Positions 18,743 to 26,671 of a stretch of DNA of 64,000 bases are shown piece by piece. The stretch is from Desulfosoma sp. (lineage in GTDB: Bacteria; Desulfobacterota; Syntrophobacteria; Syntrophobacterales; DSM-9756). Made by a program: the position numbers and the translations under genes. Numbering within the stretch: the first letter of the stretch is position 1; each line of letters begins with the position of its first letter. The stretch lies in the NCBI GenBank assembly GCA_037481875.1, contig JBBFKY010000002.1, positions 353,264-417,263 on the forward strand. Direction: 5' to 3'. The notes below the pieces were generated by a model, which did not search any database, had not been told where the DNA came from, and saw nothing but the letters and a program-made list of their open reading frames with translations.

Positions 18743-20137
18743 ATGGAGTCACAGGTACCTCTGAGCGATATCCTCGTTGTGGATGACACTCCGGAAACCC
18801 TGCAATTGATCGTGGAAGGACTCCAGGAAGAAGGTTACCGAGTGGACATGGCTTCCAGCGGCATGGAAGCCGTCAAGAAAGCGTCGCAACATACCTACGA
18901 CATCGTTCTCACGGACTTGGTCATGCCAGGTATGGACGGCATGCAGGTCCTCGCCCATTTCGCCGAAAATTATCCCGAAACGGCCGTGATCGTTTTGACC
19001 GGTTATGCCACTATTGAAACGGCCGTGGAGGCCATGAAGCGTGGAGCTTTTGACTACCTCACCAAACCGGCCAAGTTGGATGAGATTTTGGTGGTTTTGG
19101 AGCGAGCCAGGGAATTTCTTGCTCTGCGTTCGGAAAACGACCTTTTGAAATCCCAACTTCAAGCCCGGTACGGCTTTGACAAAATCATCGGCCAAAGTGC
19201 GGCGATGCAGTCTATCTACCGCATTATTGAACGTGTCGCCAGAACCGACACCACTGTCCTCATCACAGGAGAAAGCGGTACCGGCAAGGAACTCATTGCC
19301 AATGCCATTCACTACAACAGTGAACGCAGGGATAAACCTCTGGTGCCCATCAACTGTGGGGCCATTCCAGAAGAACTTCTGGAAAGCGAGCTTTTCGGCC
19401 ATGAAAAAGGAGCTTTCACCGGAGCTCTCAGGGACCGCAAAGGCCGATTTGAATTGGCTCACCAAGGCACGGTGTTTTTGGACGAAATCGGGGATATGAG
19501 TCCCAAACTGCAAGTGAAGTTGTTACGGTTCCTGCAAGAAAGAAAATTCGAGAGAGTGGGTGGATCTCGTACCATTGAAGTCGATGTGCGTATCATTGCC
19601 GCCACAAACAAGGATTTGGAAAGCGCCGTGAAAAACGGCGCTTTTCGAGAAGACCTTTATTTTCGACTGAACGTGATTCCTATTCACGTCCCGCCCTTGC
19701 GTCAACGCGAAGGCGATGTCCCCATCCTCGTACAGCATTTTCTTCGTCTGCACTGCCAGAAAAAGGGATTATCCTTGAAGAAAATGGCGAAGGAAGCCCT
19801 GGAATGTATGGAATCCTACGATTGGCCGGGAAATGTTCGGGAACTGGAAAACCTCATTGAACGCTTGGTCATTCTCACAGAAAATGACGTTATTCACCTC
19901 CAAGATTTACCGGAACGCCTTCGAAAAGTCGCCCCGAAACCCACAACCCCTTCGATTGAAATTGGCGAAGAAGGCATCGACCTTAAACAGGTCCTTGAAG
20001 ATCTGGAAAATAAACTGATCCTTGACGCTCTCAGAAAAGCCGGCGGTGTCAAAAATCAAGCCGCCAAGCTTCTGGGGCTCAACCGCACCACCCTTATTGA
20101 AAAATTGAAGAAAAAACAGTTAGACCTGCACGCGTAA
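18743..20137 (+). CDS. NtrC-family sigma-54-dependent response regulator
   Basis: A 464-residue transcription activator. The N-terminal receiver has [10 protein letters not shown], the phosphoacceptor Asp in [14 protein letters not shown], and [18 protein letters not shown] with the conserved Lys in DYLTKPAK. The central AAA+ domain has Walker A GESGTGKE, the sigma-54-contacting GAFTGA loop, Walker B ([11 protein letters not shown]) and the arginine-finger region. A Fis-type helix-turn-helix ends the protein ([20 protein letters not shown]). The ATG at 18743 has AAGGAG at ideal spacing. The longer frame back to 18566 has no such site. No cognate histidine kinase is adjacent, so the partner must lie elsewhere. 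Confidence 0.93.
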   Translation: MESQVPLSDILVVDDTPETLQLIVEGLQEEGYRVDMASSGMEAVKKASQHTYDIVLTDLVMPGMDGMQVLAHFAENYPETAVIVLTGYATIETAVEAMKRGAFDYLTKPAKLDEILVVLERAREFLALRSENDLLKSQLQARYGFDKIIGQSAAMQSIYRIIERVARTDTTVLITGESGTGKELIANAIHYNSERRDKPLVPINCGAIPEELLESELFGHEKGAFTGALRDRKGRFELAHQGTVFLDEIGDMSPKLQVKLLRFLQERKFERVGGSRTIEVDVRIIAATNKDLESAVKNGAFREDLYFRLNVIPIHVPPLRQREGDVPILVQHFLRLHCQKKGLSLKKMAKEALECMESYDWPGNVRELENLIERLVILTENDVIHLQDLPERLRKVAPKPTTPSIEIGEEGIDLKQVLEDLENKLILDALRKAGGVKNQAAKLLGLNRTTLIEKLKKKQLDLHA

Positions 20138-20490
20138 AACTCCCCTCTTACTACCGCAACTAATTATGCCAGCTGGTCTGGGTGTCTCACAGAGCTCTCG
20201 GGTTCCCGCCTTTCATGCCCAAAACGCTATAGAAACGCCATTTTGGCGTCACACCTTCGTCACCTTCACCAACTAACAGGCTTTGCCAGAAGCCTTCGGC
20301 CGTCGACGGAAGCCCAAAAAGAACTCTGAAGCTTCAAGAAACGATGGCTGAAACGATGCTCCAACGCCCGTAACTGCAGAGGAAAGGGGGTGACGAAAGA
20401 TTCTTGAATGACTCGTGGATCTTAAGCTCATAAGCACCATAAAGGAACTGTCTCACAGTCACAAACACTTGTTTCAGGAGGCGTAAAGGC
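20138..20490. other. Intergenic region, no gene seen
   Basis: A 353-bp stretch between the response regulator and the secreted PHP-like gene. It contains a small perfect hairpin, ACGCCA (20235-20240) with TGGCGT (20244-20249), without a T-run. A good ribosome site (CAGGAGGCG) lies just before 20491. A sigma-54 promoter (GG-N10-GC type) for the next gene was looked for but not convincingly found. Confidence 0.4.
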
Positions 20491-22314
20491 ATGGAATTCA
20501 GAAAGAAATTCCTTTCCGTGTTCGTAGCGGCTTTCATCACACTGGCTCTTATGCCATCCGCTTTCGGCGGCCACCTTCAAAAAAATCCCGGGAAATGGCT
20601 GACGGGCGATTTTCATCAGCACACTTACTTCACAGACGGTAGCTGGCCCATGAATGATCTGGATTCAGAGGGAAAACCCGTGATGAGTGCATTGCCGTTT
20701 CCCTTGCCCTCCGGTTACAAACAAGGCGTTTTGCCCACAGGGTACCGTTTCGGTCTTGATTTTCAGGCTAATTCCGAACACGGCGGCAAATTCAAACGCG
20801 ATGGATTCGGAAAGAACTGGAACACCTATAGCCCTAACCCGATTCTCGGGGATGGTGCCGGTGCCGGCGCCACCGATATGTGGCGCTGGCAATCGTTGAT
20901 TCCCACCTCAGACATTCCCGGGTACACCGCCGCTTCGTATTTGGGAGCCTATGATTGGTTGACGCAGATTCGGGCCAACTACCCGGACAAAATCACCATA
21001 ACCGGTTTGGAGTGGAATGTTCCCGGTCATGAACACTGCAGTACCGCGATTATCGCGAAAGATGCTCTTCCCATCGCCGAATTTGAATATCGTTTTGACA
21101 GTAGAGACACTGACGGCACCTTGACTACGACCACTGCCACGATCATGGGATGGACAGGAAAAAAGCAAGATAGCGAATACACGCTCGCTTACCCTGAACT
21201 TGGACTGAGCGCTGCTCACGAAAAGGCCATTGATGCCGTCAAGTGGATGCAAGCAAACCACCCGACAAGCGCTTGGATGATTCCGGCCCACCCTGAACGC
21301 CGGGGTTGTGGCGGTGTGGACAACCAGGGTTACACGATTGCAGCCTTTCGTGACATGAATGACAACGGTCCAACGGTGGCCTTCGGCTTCGAGGGAGTTC
21401 CCGGGCATCAAAAATCTTCGCAGCGTGGGGAATTCGGAGACTCGTCCTGTGGGAACGGGACCTACGGAGGTGCAGGAATTTACATAGCTCAGGTAGGCGG
21501 CCTTTGGGACAACCTCTTGGCAGACGGACGTCGTTTCTTCACCTATTCCAATTCGGATTTTCATGATACACGCAATGATTTCTGGCCTGGAGAATATCAG
21601 AAAACCTATGTAAAAGTCAAAAGTAAAGGTCCGAAAAATAATATTGTCACTGAACAAGATATTGTCGATGCATTACGATCGGGTAATTCTTTCTCCGTGA
21701 GTGGCGACTTAATCAATGAACTGGACTTCAGAATTTTCCCTGGAAACTCCGTAAAAAACCAAAGCGACTCGAACAGTGCCACGATGGGTGAAACCTTGTA
21801 TGTGGGCAAAGGGGAAAAAATCACCATACTCATCAGGTTCAAATCCCCGCCTTCCAACAACTGCCAAGCCGGAGTTAACGCCTCTGAGAACTTTAACTGC
21901 GCTGACTTTCCTCCGGTAGTGCACCATGTGCAATTGATCCAGGGTTTCGTTCGACCGACGCGAGCGGCAAAATTTCTTGCGGATGGCGTAACCCCAAATC
22001 CGGAGTACAATGCGATAGACCCAACGGTGGCCCGTGTCGTCAAGGTTTTTGACGCAACTTCTTGGTGGACCGATGCTGAAGGGTACACAACCATGACGTA
22101 CACGGTCCCGCACGTTCTGCAGGACATGTTTTTCCGCATCCGCGGCACCAACCTCGGTTATAACGTGGTCAAGCAGGATGCCAACGGCAAGGTGATTTAC
22201 GGAACCGATGAAATGGGGAACCCGTTAAGAAATACTCCCGGCACCAACAACGCGGATATGGCCTGGCAAGACCTCTGGTTCTATTCAAACCCAATCTTCG
22301 TTACCGTAAGGTAG
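20491..22314 (+). CDS. Secreted PHP-like metallohydrolase domain protein
   Basis: A 607-residue exported protein. The signal peptide is KKFLSVFVAAFITLALMPSAFG, with cleavage near residue 26. The mature N-terminus has a PHP-type metal motif, GDFHQHTYFTDGS (H42, H44), then FQANSEHGG, EWNVPGHEHC, MIPAHPERRG and the late NSDFHDTRND, all consistent with a multinuclear metal site. A beta-rich C-terminal part of about 200 residues follows. PHP domains are usually phosphoesterases; secreted members of this kind have no assigned substrate. Ten cysteines or so could form disulfides outside the cytoplasm. The last 58 bases are duplicated at 26051-26108. Confidence 0.75.
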   Translation: MEFRKKFLSVFVAAFITLALMPSAFGGHLQKNPGKWLTGDFHQHTYFTDGSWPMNDLDSEGKPVMSALPFPLPSGYKQGVLPTGYRFGLDFQANSEHGGKFKRDGFGKNWNTYSPNPILGDGAGAGATDMWRWQSLIPTSDIPGYTAASYLGAYDWLTQIRANYPDKITITGLEWNVPGHEHCSTAIIAKDALPIAEFEYRFDSRDTDGTLTTTTATIMGWTGKKQDSEYTLAYPELGLSAAHEKAIDAVKWMQANHPTSAWMIPAHPERRGCGGVDNQGYTIAAFRDMNDNGPTVAFGFEGVPGHQKSSQRGEFGDSSCGNGTYGGAGIYIAQVGGLWDNLLADGRRFFTYSNSDFHDTRNDFWPGEYQKTYVKVKSKGPKNNIVTEQDIVDALRSGNSFSVSGDLINELDFRIFPGNSVKNQSDSNSATMGETLYVGKGEKITILIRFKSPPSNNCQAGVNASENFNCADFPPVVHHVQLIQGFVRPTRAAKFLADGVTPNPEYNAIDPTVARVVKVFDATSWWTDAEGYTTMTYTVPHVLQDMFFRIRGTNLGYNVVKQDANGKVIYGTDEMGNPLRNTPGTNNADMAWQDLWFYSNPIFVTVR

Positions 22315-22877
22315 TGCATTCACTCTAAAATCGGGCGGGGAATCCATGAAGGTTTCCCGCTCGAGACTTACTCCTAGGGTTTCCCTCTAACTATGGCTGA
22401 CCAGCCGTAATGGCTTAATACGGTTCTAGAAAGTGCGTTATTAGGATAGCCCGTTAAGGTTTTATTCAACCCTAAGCTTCTCTAAGTCTCTCCCAAACGT
22501 CTCTATTAACCTTGGAGCCCCAGAACCTTCAACACAGCCACGATCAGGACTGAATTCTCAAAAGTCGCAGGATCTTGAAGGAACCTGCAGGAACATAACT
22601 CCTGGCAACGCCTCCTGGCTGATTTCGGTTCTGCATTGGCCGCACAAGCACGTCGGTGTATACATGACCGGTTCTGAGGCGTAAGGGGGCCGCAAGATAT
22701 GCGGCAAGGTCGGTTGAAGGGAATAAGAACTGTGCAAACAACCGTTATTGGCTTGTTCTTGATAGCTTACATCGGAGTGGCTTTGGGAAGGATTCCCGGT
22801 CTGGCTTTGGATCGAACGGGTATTGCCCTCTTGGGGGCCATGGCCATGGTGGCCATCGGCGCCATGAACACGAACGA
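22257..22877. repeat. 621-bp direct repeat, left copy
   Basis: Appears identical to 26051-26671 (offset 3,794 bp), by visual comparison. It spans the last 58 bases of the PHP-like gene, the full intergenic region (including a GCGGGGAA/TTTCCCGC hairpin near 22334-22360) and the first 179 bases of the transporter gene. Sequences diverge immediately outside both ends. Together the two copies bracket a 3,173-bp island. Confidence 0.95.
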
Positions 22878-22884
22878 GGATTAG
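22699..22884 (+). pseudogene. Truncated 5' copy of the anion transporter gene
   Basis: The first 60 codons match the intact transporter at 26493 exactly, from MRQGRLKGIRTV through AMNTNE. The frame then leaves the repeat and hits a stop at once (GAT TAG). The ribosome site AAGGGGG and the start are intact, so a 61-residue truncated peptide with one membrane helix could still be made. It is a by-product of the duplication that created the 621-bp repeats. Confidence 0.9.
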
Positions 22885-23122
22885 ACCTCCAGTGGACTAC
22901 CATTTTAAAGGCAATAAAGGCAAGTAGAGTGGAGCACGACCGTTCTCGTGCCAGGATCTCAATGGGTCTTGTTCTCCGTCGGAATCCCTTGTTGAGCCTT
23001 TCCATCATGTTGGTCGTTCTCAACAAAATCCATGCTTCTTCAGGGAAGTTGAAAGAAGTCAGGCAGGCTTCCAGGCCCTTTTCCAAACATGCGATGGCGG
23101 ATGGTACATCTTTTTCCCACAC
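22880..23122 (-). pseudogene. IS256-family transposase C-terminal fragment
   Basis: About 80 codons resemble the C-terminal part of IS256/Mutator transposases: WEKDVPSAIACLEKG, FNFPEEAWILLRTTNMMERLNK, EFRRRT-type sequence here GFRRRTRPIEILA, ERSCSTLLAFIAFKM, HWRSNP. The catalytic DDE residues upstream are missing. The 3' end stops exactly where the left 621-bp repeat begins, so the junction cut through this gene. The 5' side passes directly into a phage-like fragment on the other strand. It is inactive. Confidence 0.8.
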
Positions 23123-23124
23123 CT

Positions 23125-23495
23125 GCCCAACTCCTGGCGCAGAAACAGGCGTCCCTCAAGCAGGGACAGGAACTGGCGGACCAGCTCAAGAAAATTGCGC
23201 CGAGCGGCGGGCTGCATGACCTCACCATGGACGAGCTGTAGGAGATGGCCAAAGCCAAGGGCGTCTCCCTCAACATGACCAAGCAGAACGTGTTCGACCA
23301 GCTCGACGAGTTGGAACCCGATGTCGATTACAAGGCGCTTCAAGGGTTGACCCTGATCGACGCCAAGGAGAAGTACCACATCGGCCTGCCAAGAACAAGC
23401 AACAGCTTGGCAAGGCGCTGGAAAAGACGGCCGGTGACCTGCCTGTCGCGGCTACGACGCTGACAGGGGAACGGCGGAAAAGGCGAAACAGGTAA
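23125..23495 (+). pseudogene. Decayed phage-like protein fragment
   Basis: Reading the plus strand from about 23125 gives QLLAQKQASLKQGQEL, a TAG inside DLTMDEL*EMAKAKG, then SLNMTKQNVFDQLDELEPD and YKALQGLTLIDAKEKYHIG. A frameshift near 23389 leads into KNKQQLGKALEKTAGD and a TAA at 23493. The style (charged, helical, GLTLIDAKEKY) is like C-terminal segments of phage head or portal-associated proteins, but the family was not firmly identified. One nonsense change and one frameshift make it a pseudogene. Confidence 0.5.
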
Positions 23496-23596
23496 AGATG
23501 AGATCTGTTTAACGGCATTGCGCTCGGCCGCCATGAAGCGAGGAAGCGAAGCGACCGAGCGGGCCGGCCGACTGTAGCGAGTTGTTAAGGTGCTAG

Positions 23597-24409
23597 TCAT
23601 GACAATTGAACTTCCTCAACTGATGTATATAGTTTATGCCAGTGATTCTGTCTGATTCTAAATTTCGTTCCGTGGTTATGCCCCGTTCGCGCATCAAAAT
23701 CCACCAGAACTACGCCTTCTTCAATACATTTTAGAAAACCATCAAAAGAAAAGCCAGACAAAACTAAAAGTTTCATGTACTTAAAGAACTCATGTCTCTG
23801 TTCGACTTTAGTGTCTGCTATCACGTAGAAGCAATTCTTGACCTTGGCCCCTATTTGATATCTCAAGTCATCTAATCCCCAATATGGTTCAGGGTTAAGA
23901 GGGCCAAGACCCACCCGTTGTTTAACAGATGCTAACCAGTTGGCAATTTCTGGATTGCTCCTATCAACTTGAGATGCGTCAAACACAAAACGAAGCTTTC
24001 CTTGCTTTCTATCTAAGACCAATCGGAATCCTCGGTTTGTAAAACTTACTGCACTTGTCGTTGATCTGAAGCTCTTTTCGGTTTTTGGGTACTTTCTTCC
24101 TGCTTCTTTGTGTTCCCATCCGTACAGAGGTAGCAAAACATTTGTTACTATCTTGGAAGCTTGGGGAGAAGGCTCTATGTGCTTTAGTGTAACCAGAGAC
24201 CTCGTGTGCAAGCGCTGACCTTTGAGTTCCCACTCCTGCATATTGGGAATGGGAAGATTGTTTTCCTTAAGCTCAAGTAGATTCTCTAAAGTATTGCCGA
24301 CAGCACCATCGTTACGGGTGTCTATGGTATTCTTGACACTACTATGCCAGGAGCTTGCGCTAATCTCACGGATCGCCTCTATCAACTCAGCTTTGGTATA
24401 GAGCTTCAT
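23597..24409 (-). CDS. MvaI/BcnI-family restriction endonuclease
   Basis: A 270-residue Type II endonuclease. From the ATG at 24409 the N-terminal region has GNTLENLLELKE and then EWELKGQR (E61-L-K63), the ExK part of the PD-(D/E)xK active site in the MvaI/BcnI fold. Further blocks are LPLYGWEHKEAG, GFRLVLDRKQGKLRFVFD and NPEPYWGLDDLRYQIGAKV, and the C-terminal GVVLVDFDARTGHNHGTKFRIR matches the family's His-rich end. Relatives cut CCWGG or CCSGG as monomers. The start overlaps the methyltransferase stop by four bases (ATGA), implying coupled translation with the endonuclease made second. Base composition is clearly more AT-rich than that of the neighbours, a sign of transfer. Confidence 0.85.
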   Translation of the reverse strand: MKLYTKAELIEAIREISASSWHSSVKNTIDTRNDGAVGNTLENLLELKENNLPIPNMQEWELKGQRLHTRSLVTLKHIEPSPQASKIVTNVLLPLYGWEHKEAGRKYPKTEKSFRSTTSAVSFTNRGFRLVLDRKQGKLRFVFDASQVDRSNPEIANWLASVKQRVGLGPLNPEPYWGLDDLRYQIGAKVKNCFYVIADTKVEQRHEFFKYMKLLVLSGFSFDGFLKCIEEGVVLVDFDARTGHNHGTKFRIRQNHWHKLYTSVEEVQLS

Positions 24410-25326
24410 CTCGGTGGCCTCCAGAAATCCAAGAGATACTCGAACGTTGTGCCCATGGTGATGTAATTGCTCGGCCATCCGAATATGCCTACGTTGTTTA
24501 CAATATTGGTCCTATCCCAAATGATGATGTTCCTGAGCTCATACCCTCTCTTTCGCAGCTCCTCGATAAGAGCGACATGAATTGTGATACGCCGATCTTC
24601 CCACCACATATCAGGGACGTTGATAACACAACGACCCTTTGGTCTTAGCAAGGGCAATAATGCCTCAAAGATGTCTCCCATAGCTTTGGTGTACTCTTCA
24701 AGCGGCATAGTGCCCAAATCGCGCGGGTCTTGTGAGTATTGCTCGATTCTTCCTAACTGTTCATTGCGTCTGTCACGTCTAGACTTGTTGAGACGCTTTC
24801 TATTCAACAGGTTAGCATAAGGAGGAGAAGTCCAAATTAAACTGACCGTTTCAGGGTCTAAGTAGGCTGGAATATTTCTTGCGTCGTCTTGAATAGCTAA
24901 TTGCTGAGCAGTGTTGAACAAGTTATTAGAAGCCAATCGTTTTACGCAAAGATCAATATACTTTTCTTGAAGGTCAAACCCGATCGCATTTCGATTTAGA
25001 TCTCGCGCTGCTACCAGTGTCGTACCACTTCCCACGAATGGGTCAAGGACAAGTTCGCCTTGGTGCGTAAAGAGACCGATCACTCTTTTCGAAAGGGCAA
25101 TTGGGAAAGTAGCGGGATGGACGTTTTTGTCTCTAATGTCCCTGCCCTCATAAACGAACTGCCACACCCCAAGCTGACACTTGATCCACTGCTTTGCGGT
25201 CAAACAATTTATGTGATTGGGTGGGCATGCGCAGGTTCTTGTATAGCCAATCGGTATCTTGGAACGATAGAGACTTTGGGATTCGCTTACGAAGAGCGGC
25301 AAGGCTAAAGTTTCGTTTTGACTCAT
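24406..25326 (-). CDS. DNA (N4-cytosine or N6-adenine) methyltransferase of the RM pair
   Basis: The modification partner of the endonuclease. From ATG 25326 it has 306 residues. Motif X-like HPATFP (about 70-75) and SAM-binding motif I LDPFVGSGTT (about 95-103) come before the catalytic motif IV TSPPY (166-170). The target-recognition part presumably follows. This X-I-IV order differs from the TSPPY-first order of common beta-class N4 enzymes such as those paired with many CC-N-GG systems. TSPPY itself points to N4-cytosine methylation. A GGAGG site lies about 11 bases upstream of this ATG; starts at 25344 or 25329 are possible. A Cys cluster near the N-terminus (CACPPNHINC) is notable. Confidence 0.85.
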   Translation of the reverse strand: MSQNETLALPLFVSESQSLYRSKIPIGYTRTCACPPNHINCLTAKQWIKCQLGVWQFVYEGRDIRDKNVHPATFPIALSKRVIGLFTHQGELVLDPFVGSGTTLVAARDLNRNAIGFDLQEKYIDLCVKRLASNNLFNTAQQLAIQDDARNIPAYLDPETVSLIWTSPPYANLLNRKRLNKSRRDRRNEQLGRIEQYSQDPRDLGTMPLEEYTKAMGDIFEALLPLLRPKGRCVINVPDMWWEDRRITIHVALIEELRKRGYELRNIIIWDRTNIVNNVGIFGWPSNYITMGTTFEYLLDFWRPPR

Positions 25327-25389
25327 CACCAAATTCGCCTCCATGTTAACCGATATGAGACAACAATGTGAGACAATCTGTGACTTCCT

Positions 25390-25656
25390 CCCCACCCCTA
25401 AAGGGGTGGGGCTTCCTGGCGACGGCTGCATGCACCCGCCAGGTAACACCGGTACAAACGACCCTTTTTGACCCGTTACCGGAGGGTCTCCCGGAGGGCA
25501 CCGTCACTTCCGTCCCGACTACTCCAGGGGCAGGGCTTTTTCTAAGCCGCGGTCCTTGGAGATACTTGCACAAGCCTACACTCAGACAGAAAAAACAACC
25601 TATTTTCCCTTTTCAACCCGACCGCCGCTCTGATCCCGTCCCCTAAAGGAGACGGG
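25390..25656. mobile_element. Possible IS200/IS605-derived remnant bounded by two TAAA-loop hairpins
   Basis: Two similar stem-loops lie about 245 bp apart in the same orientation: CCCCACCCC-TAAA-GGGGTGGGG (25390-25411) and CCCGTCCCC-TAAA-GGAGACGGG (25635-25656, one mismatch). Both are followed by a CTTCC run. Such hairpins resemble the subterminal structures of IS200/IS605 elements and of small palindrome-associated elements derived from them. No tnpA or tnpB frame is present. The assignment is from pattern only. Confidence 0.35.
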
Positions 25657-25711
25657 TCTTCCCGCGGTGGGTTTGTAAATGTATCGTGATTCTGAACCCC
25701 ATTCTTGCAGA

Positions 25712-26020
25712 CTTTCAATACGCTCCTAGCAAAAGCGTATCCTCCAACGATGTTGTGCGGAGGACTGCATGCATGTGGCTGTGCTCTCGATACGCTCCAA
25801 TCAAAAGCGTGTCCTGCAACATTATTTAACGTTGTAACCTACGATGTAAATAACCAACTTTCAATACGCTTCAAACAAAAGCGTATTCTGCAACTTTTTT
25901 CACTCGGTAGTGCTTTCAATACGCCCCAGCAAAAGCGTATCCTGGAACTGTGGTGGATTTGCGGGTTCCTGACGGCCCGTACACTCTCAATACGCTTCAA
26001 ACAAAAGCGTATCCTACAAC
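25712..26020 (-). CRISPR. Degenerate orphan CRISPR array, five repeats
   Basis: Five related repeats lie at 25712-25748, 25784-25820, 25858-25894, 25913-25948 and 25984-26020. They are 37 bp long (one is 36), with spacers of 35, 37, 18 and 35 bp. Read on the minus strand each starts GTTGCAGGATACGC or a variant and ends GCGTATTGAAAG, the ATTGAAAG 3' handle typical of type I/III repeats. Each contains the palindrome ATACGCTT...AAGCGTAT with a seven-base loop. Repeats differ from each other at 2-7 positions and one spacer is half length, so the array is decayed. No cas gene is in the window. Confidence 0.65.
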
Positions 26021-26050
26021 CTTTACACAAAACTTTTTACACCACCCGGC

Positions 26051-26671
26051 TATGGCCTGGCAAGACCTCTGGTTCTATTCAAACCCAATCTTCGTTACCG
26101 TAAGGTAGTGCATTCACTCTAAAATCGGGCGGGGAATCCATGAAGGTTTCCCGCTCGAGACTTACTCCTAGGGTTTCCCTCTAACTATGGCTGACCAGCC
26201 GTAATGGCTTAATACGGTTCTAGAAAGTGCGTTATTAGGATAGCCCGTTAAGGTTTTATTCAACCCTAAGCTTCTCTAAGTCTCTCCCAAACGTCTCTAT
26301 TAACCTTGGAGCCCCAGAACCTTCAACACAGCCACGATCAGGACTGAATTCTCAAAAGTCGCAGGATCTTGAAGGAACCTGCAGGAACATAACTCCTGGC
26401 AACGCCTCCTGGCTGATTTCGGTTCTGCATTGGCCGCACAAGCACGTCGGTGTATACATGACCGGTTCTGAGGCGTAAGGGGGCCGCAAGATATGCGGCA
26501 AGGTCGGTTGAAGGGAATAAGAACTGTGCAAACAACCGTTATTGGCTTGTTCTTGATAGCTTACATCGGAGTGGCTTTGGGAAGGATTCCCGGTCTGGCT
26601 TTGGATCGAACGGGTATTGCCCTCTTGGGGGCCATGGCCATGGTGGCCATCGGCGCCATGAACACGAACGA
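26051..26671. repeat. 621-bp direct repeat, right copy
   Basis: Matches the left copy at 22257-22877. It begins inside a 3' fragment of the PHP-like gene (stop at 26106-26108) that is severed from its gene, and runs into the intact transporter gene. The CRISPR-like array ends 30 bp before it. Confidence 0.95.

Noticed and set aside
20235-20249. ACGCCA/TGGCGT hairpin as a terminator for the response regulator gene
   Set aside because: Short stem with no T-run and over 90 bp from the stop codon.
20138-20490. Possible riboswitch between the response regulator and PHP-like genes
   Set aside because: Checked for c-di-GMP-type core motifs; the GGCTTTGCC and AAGCC pieces do not form the required arrangement.
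22544-22741. 65-residue open frame, identical at 26338-26535
   Set aside because: It lies on the minus strand inside the 621-bp repeat, antisense to the transporter 5' end. Its presence twice only reflects the duplication.
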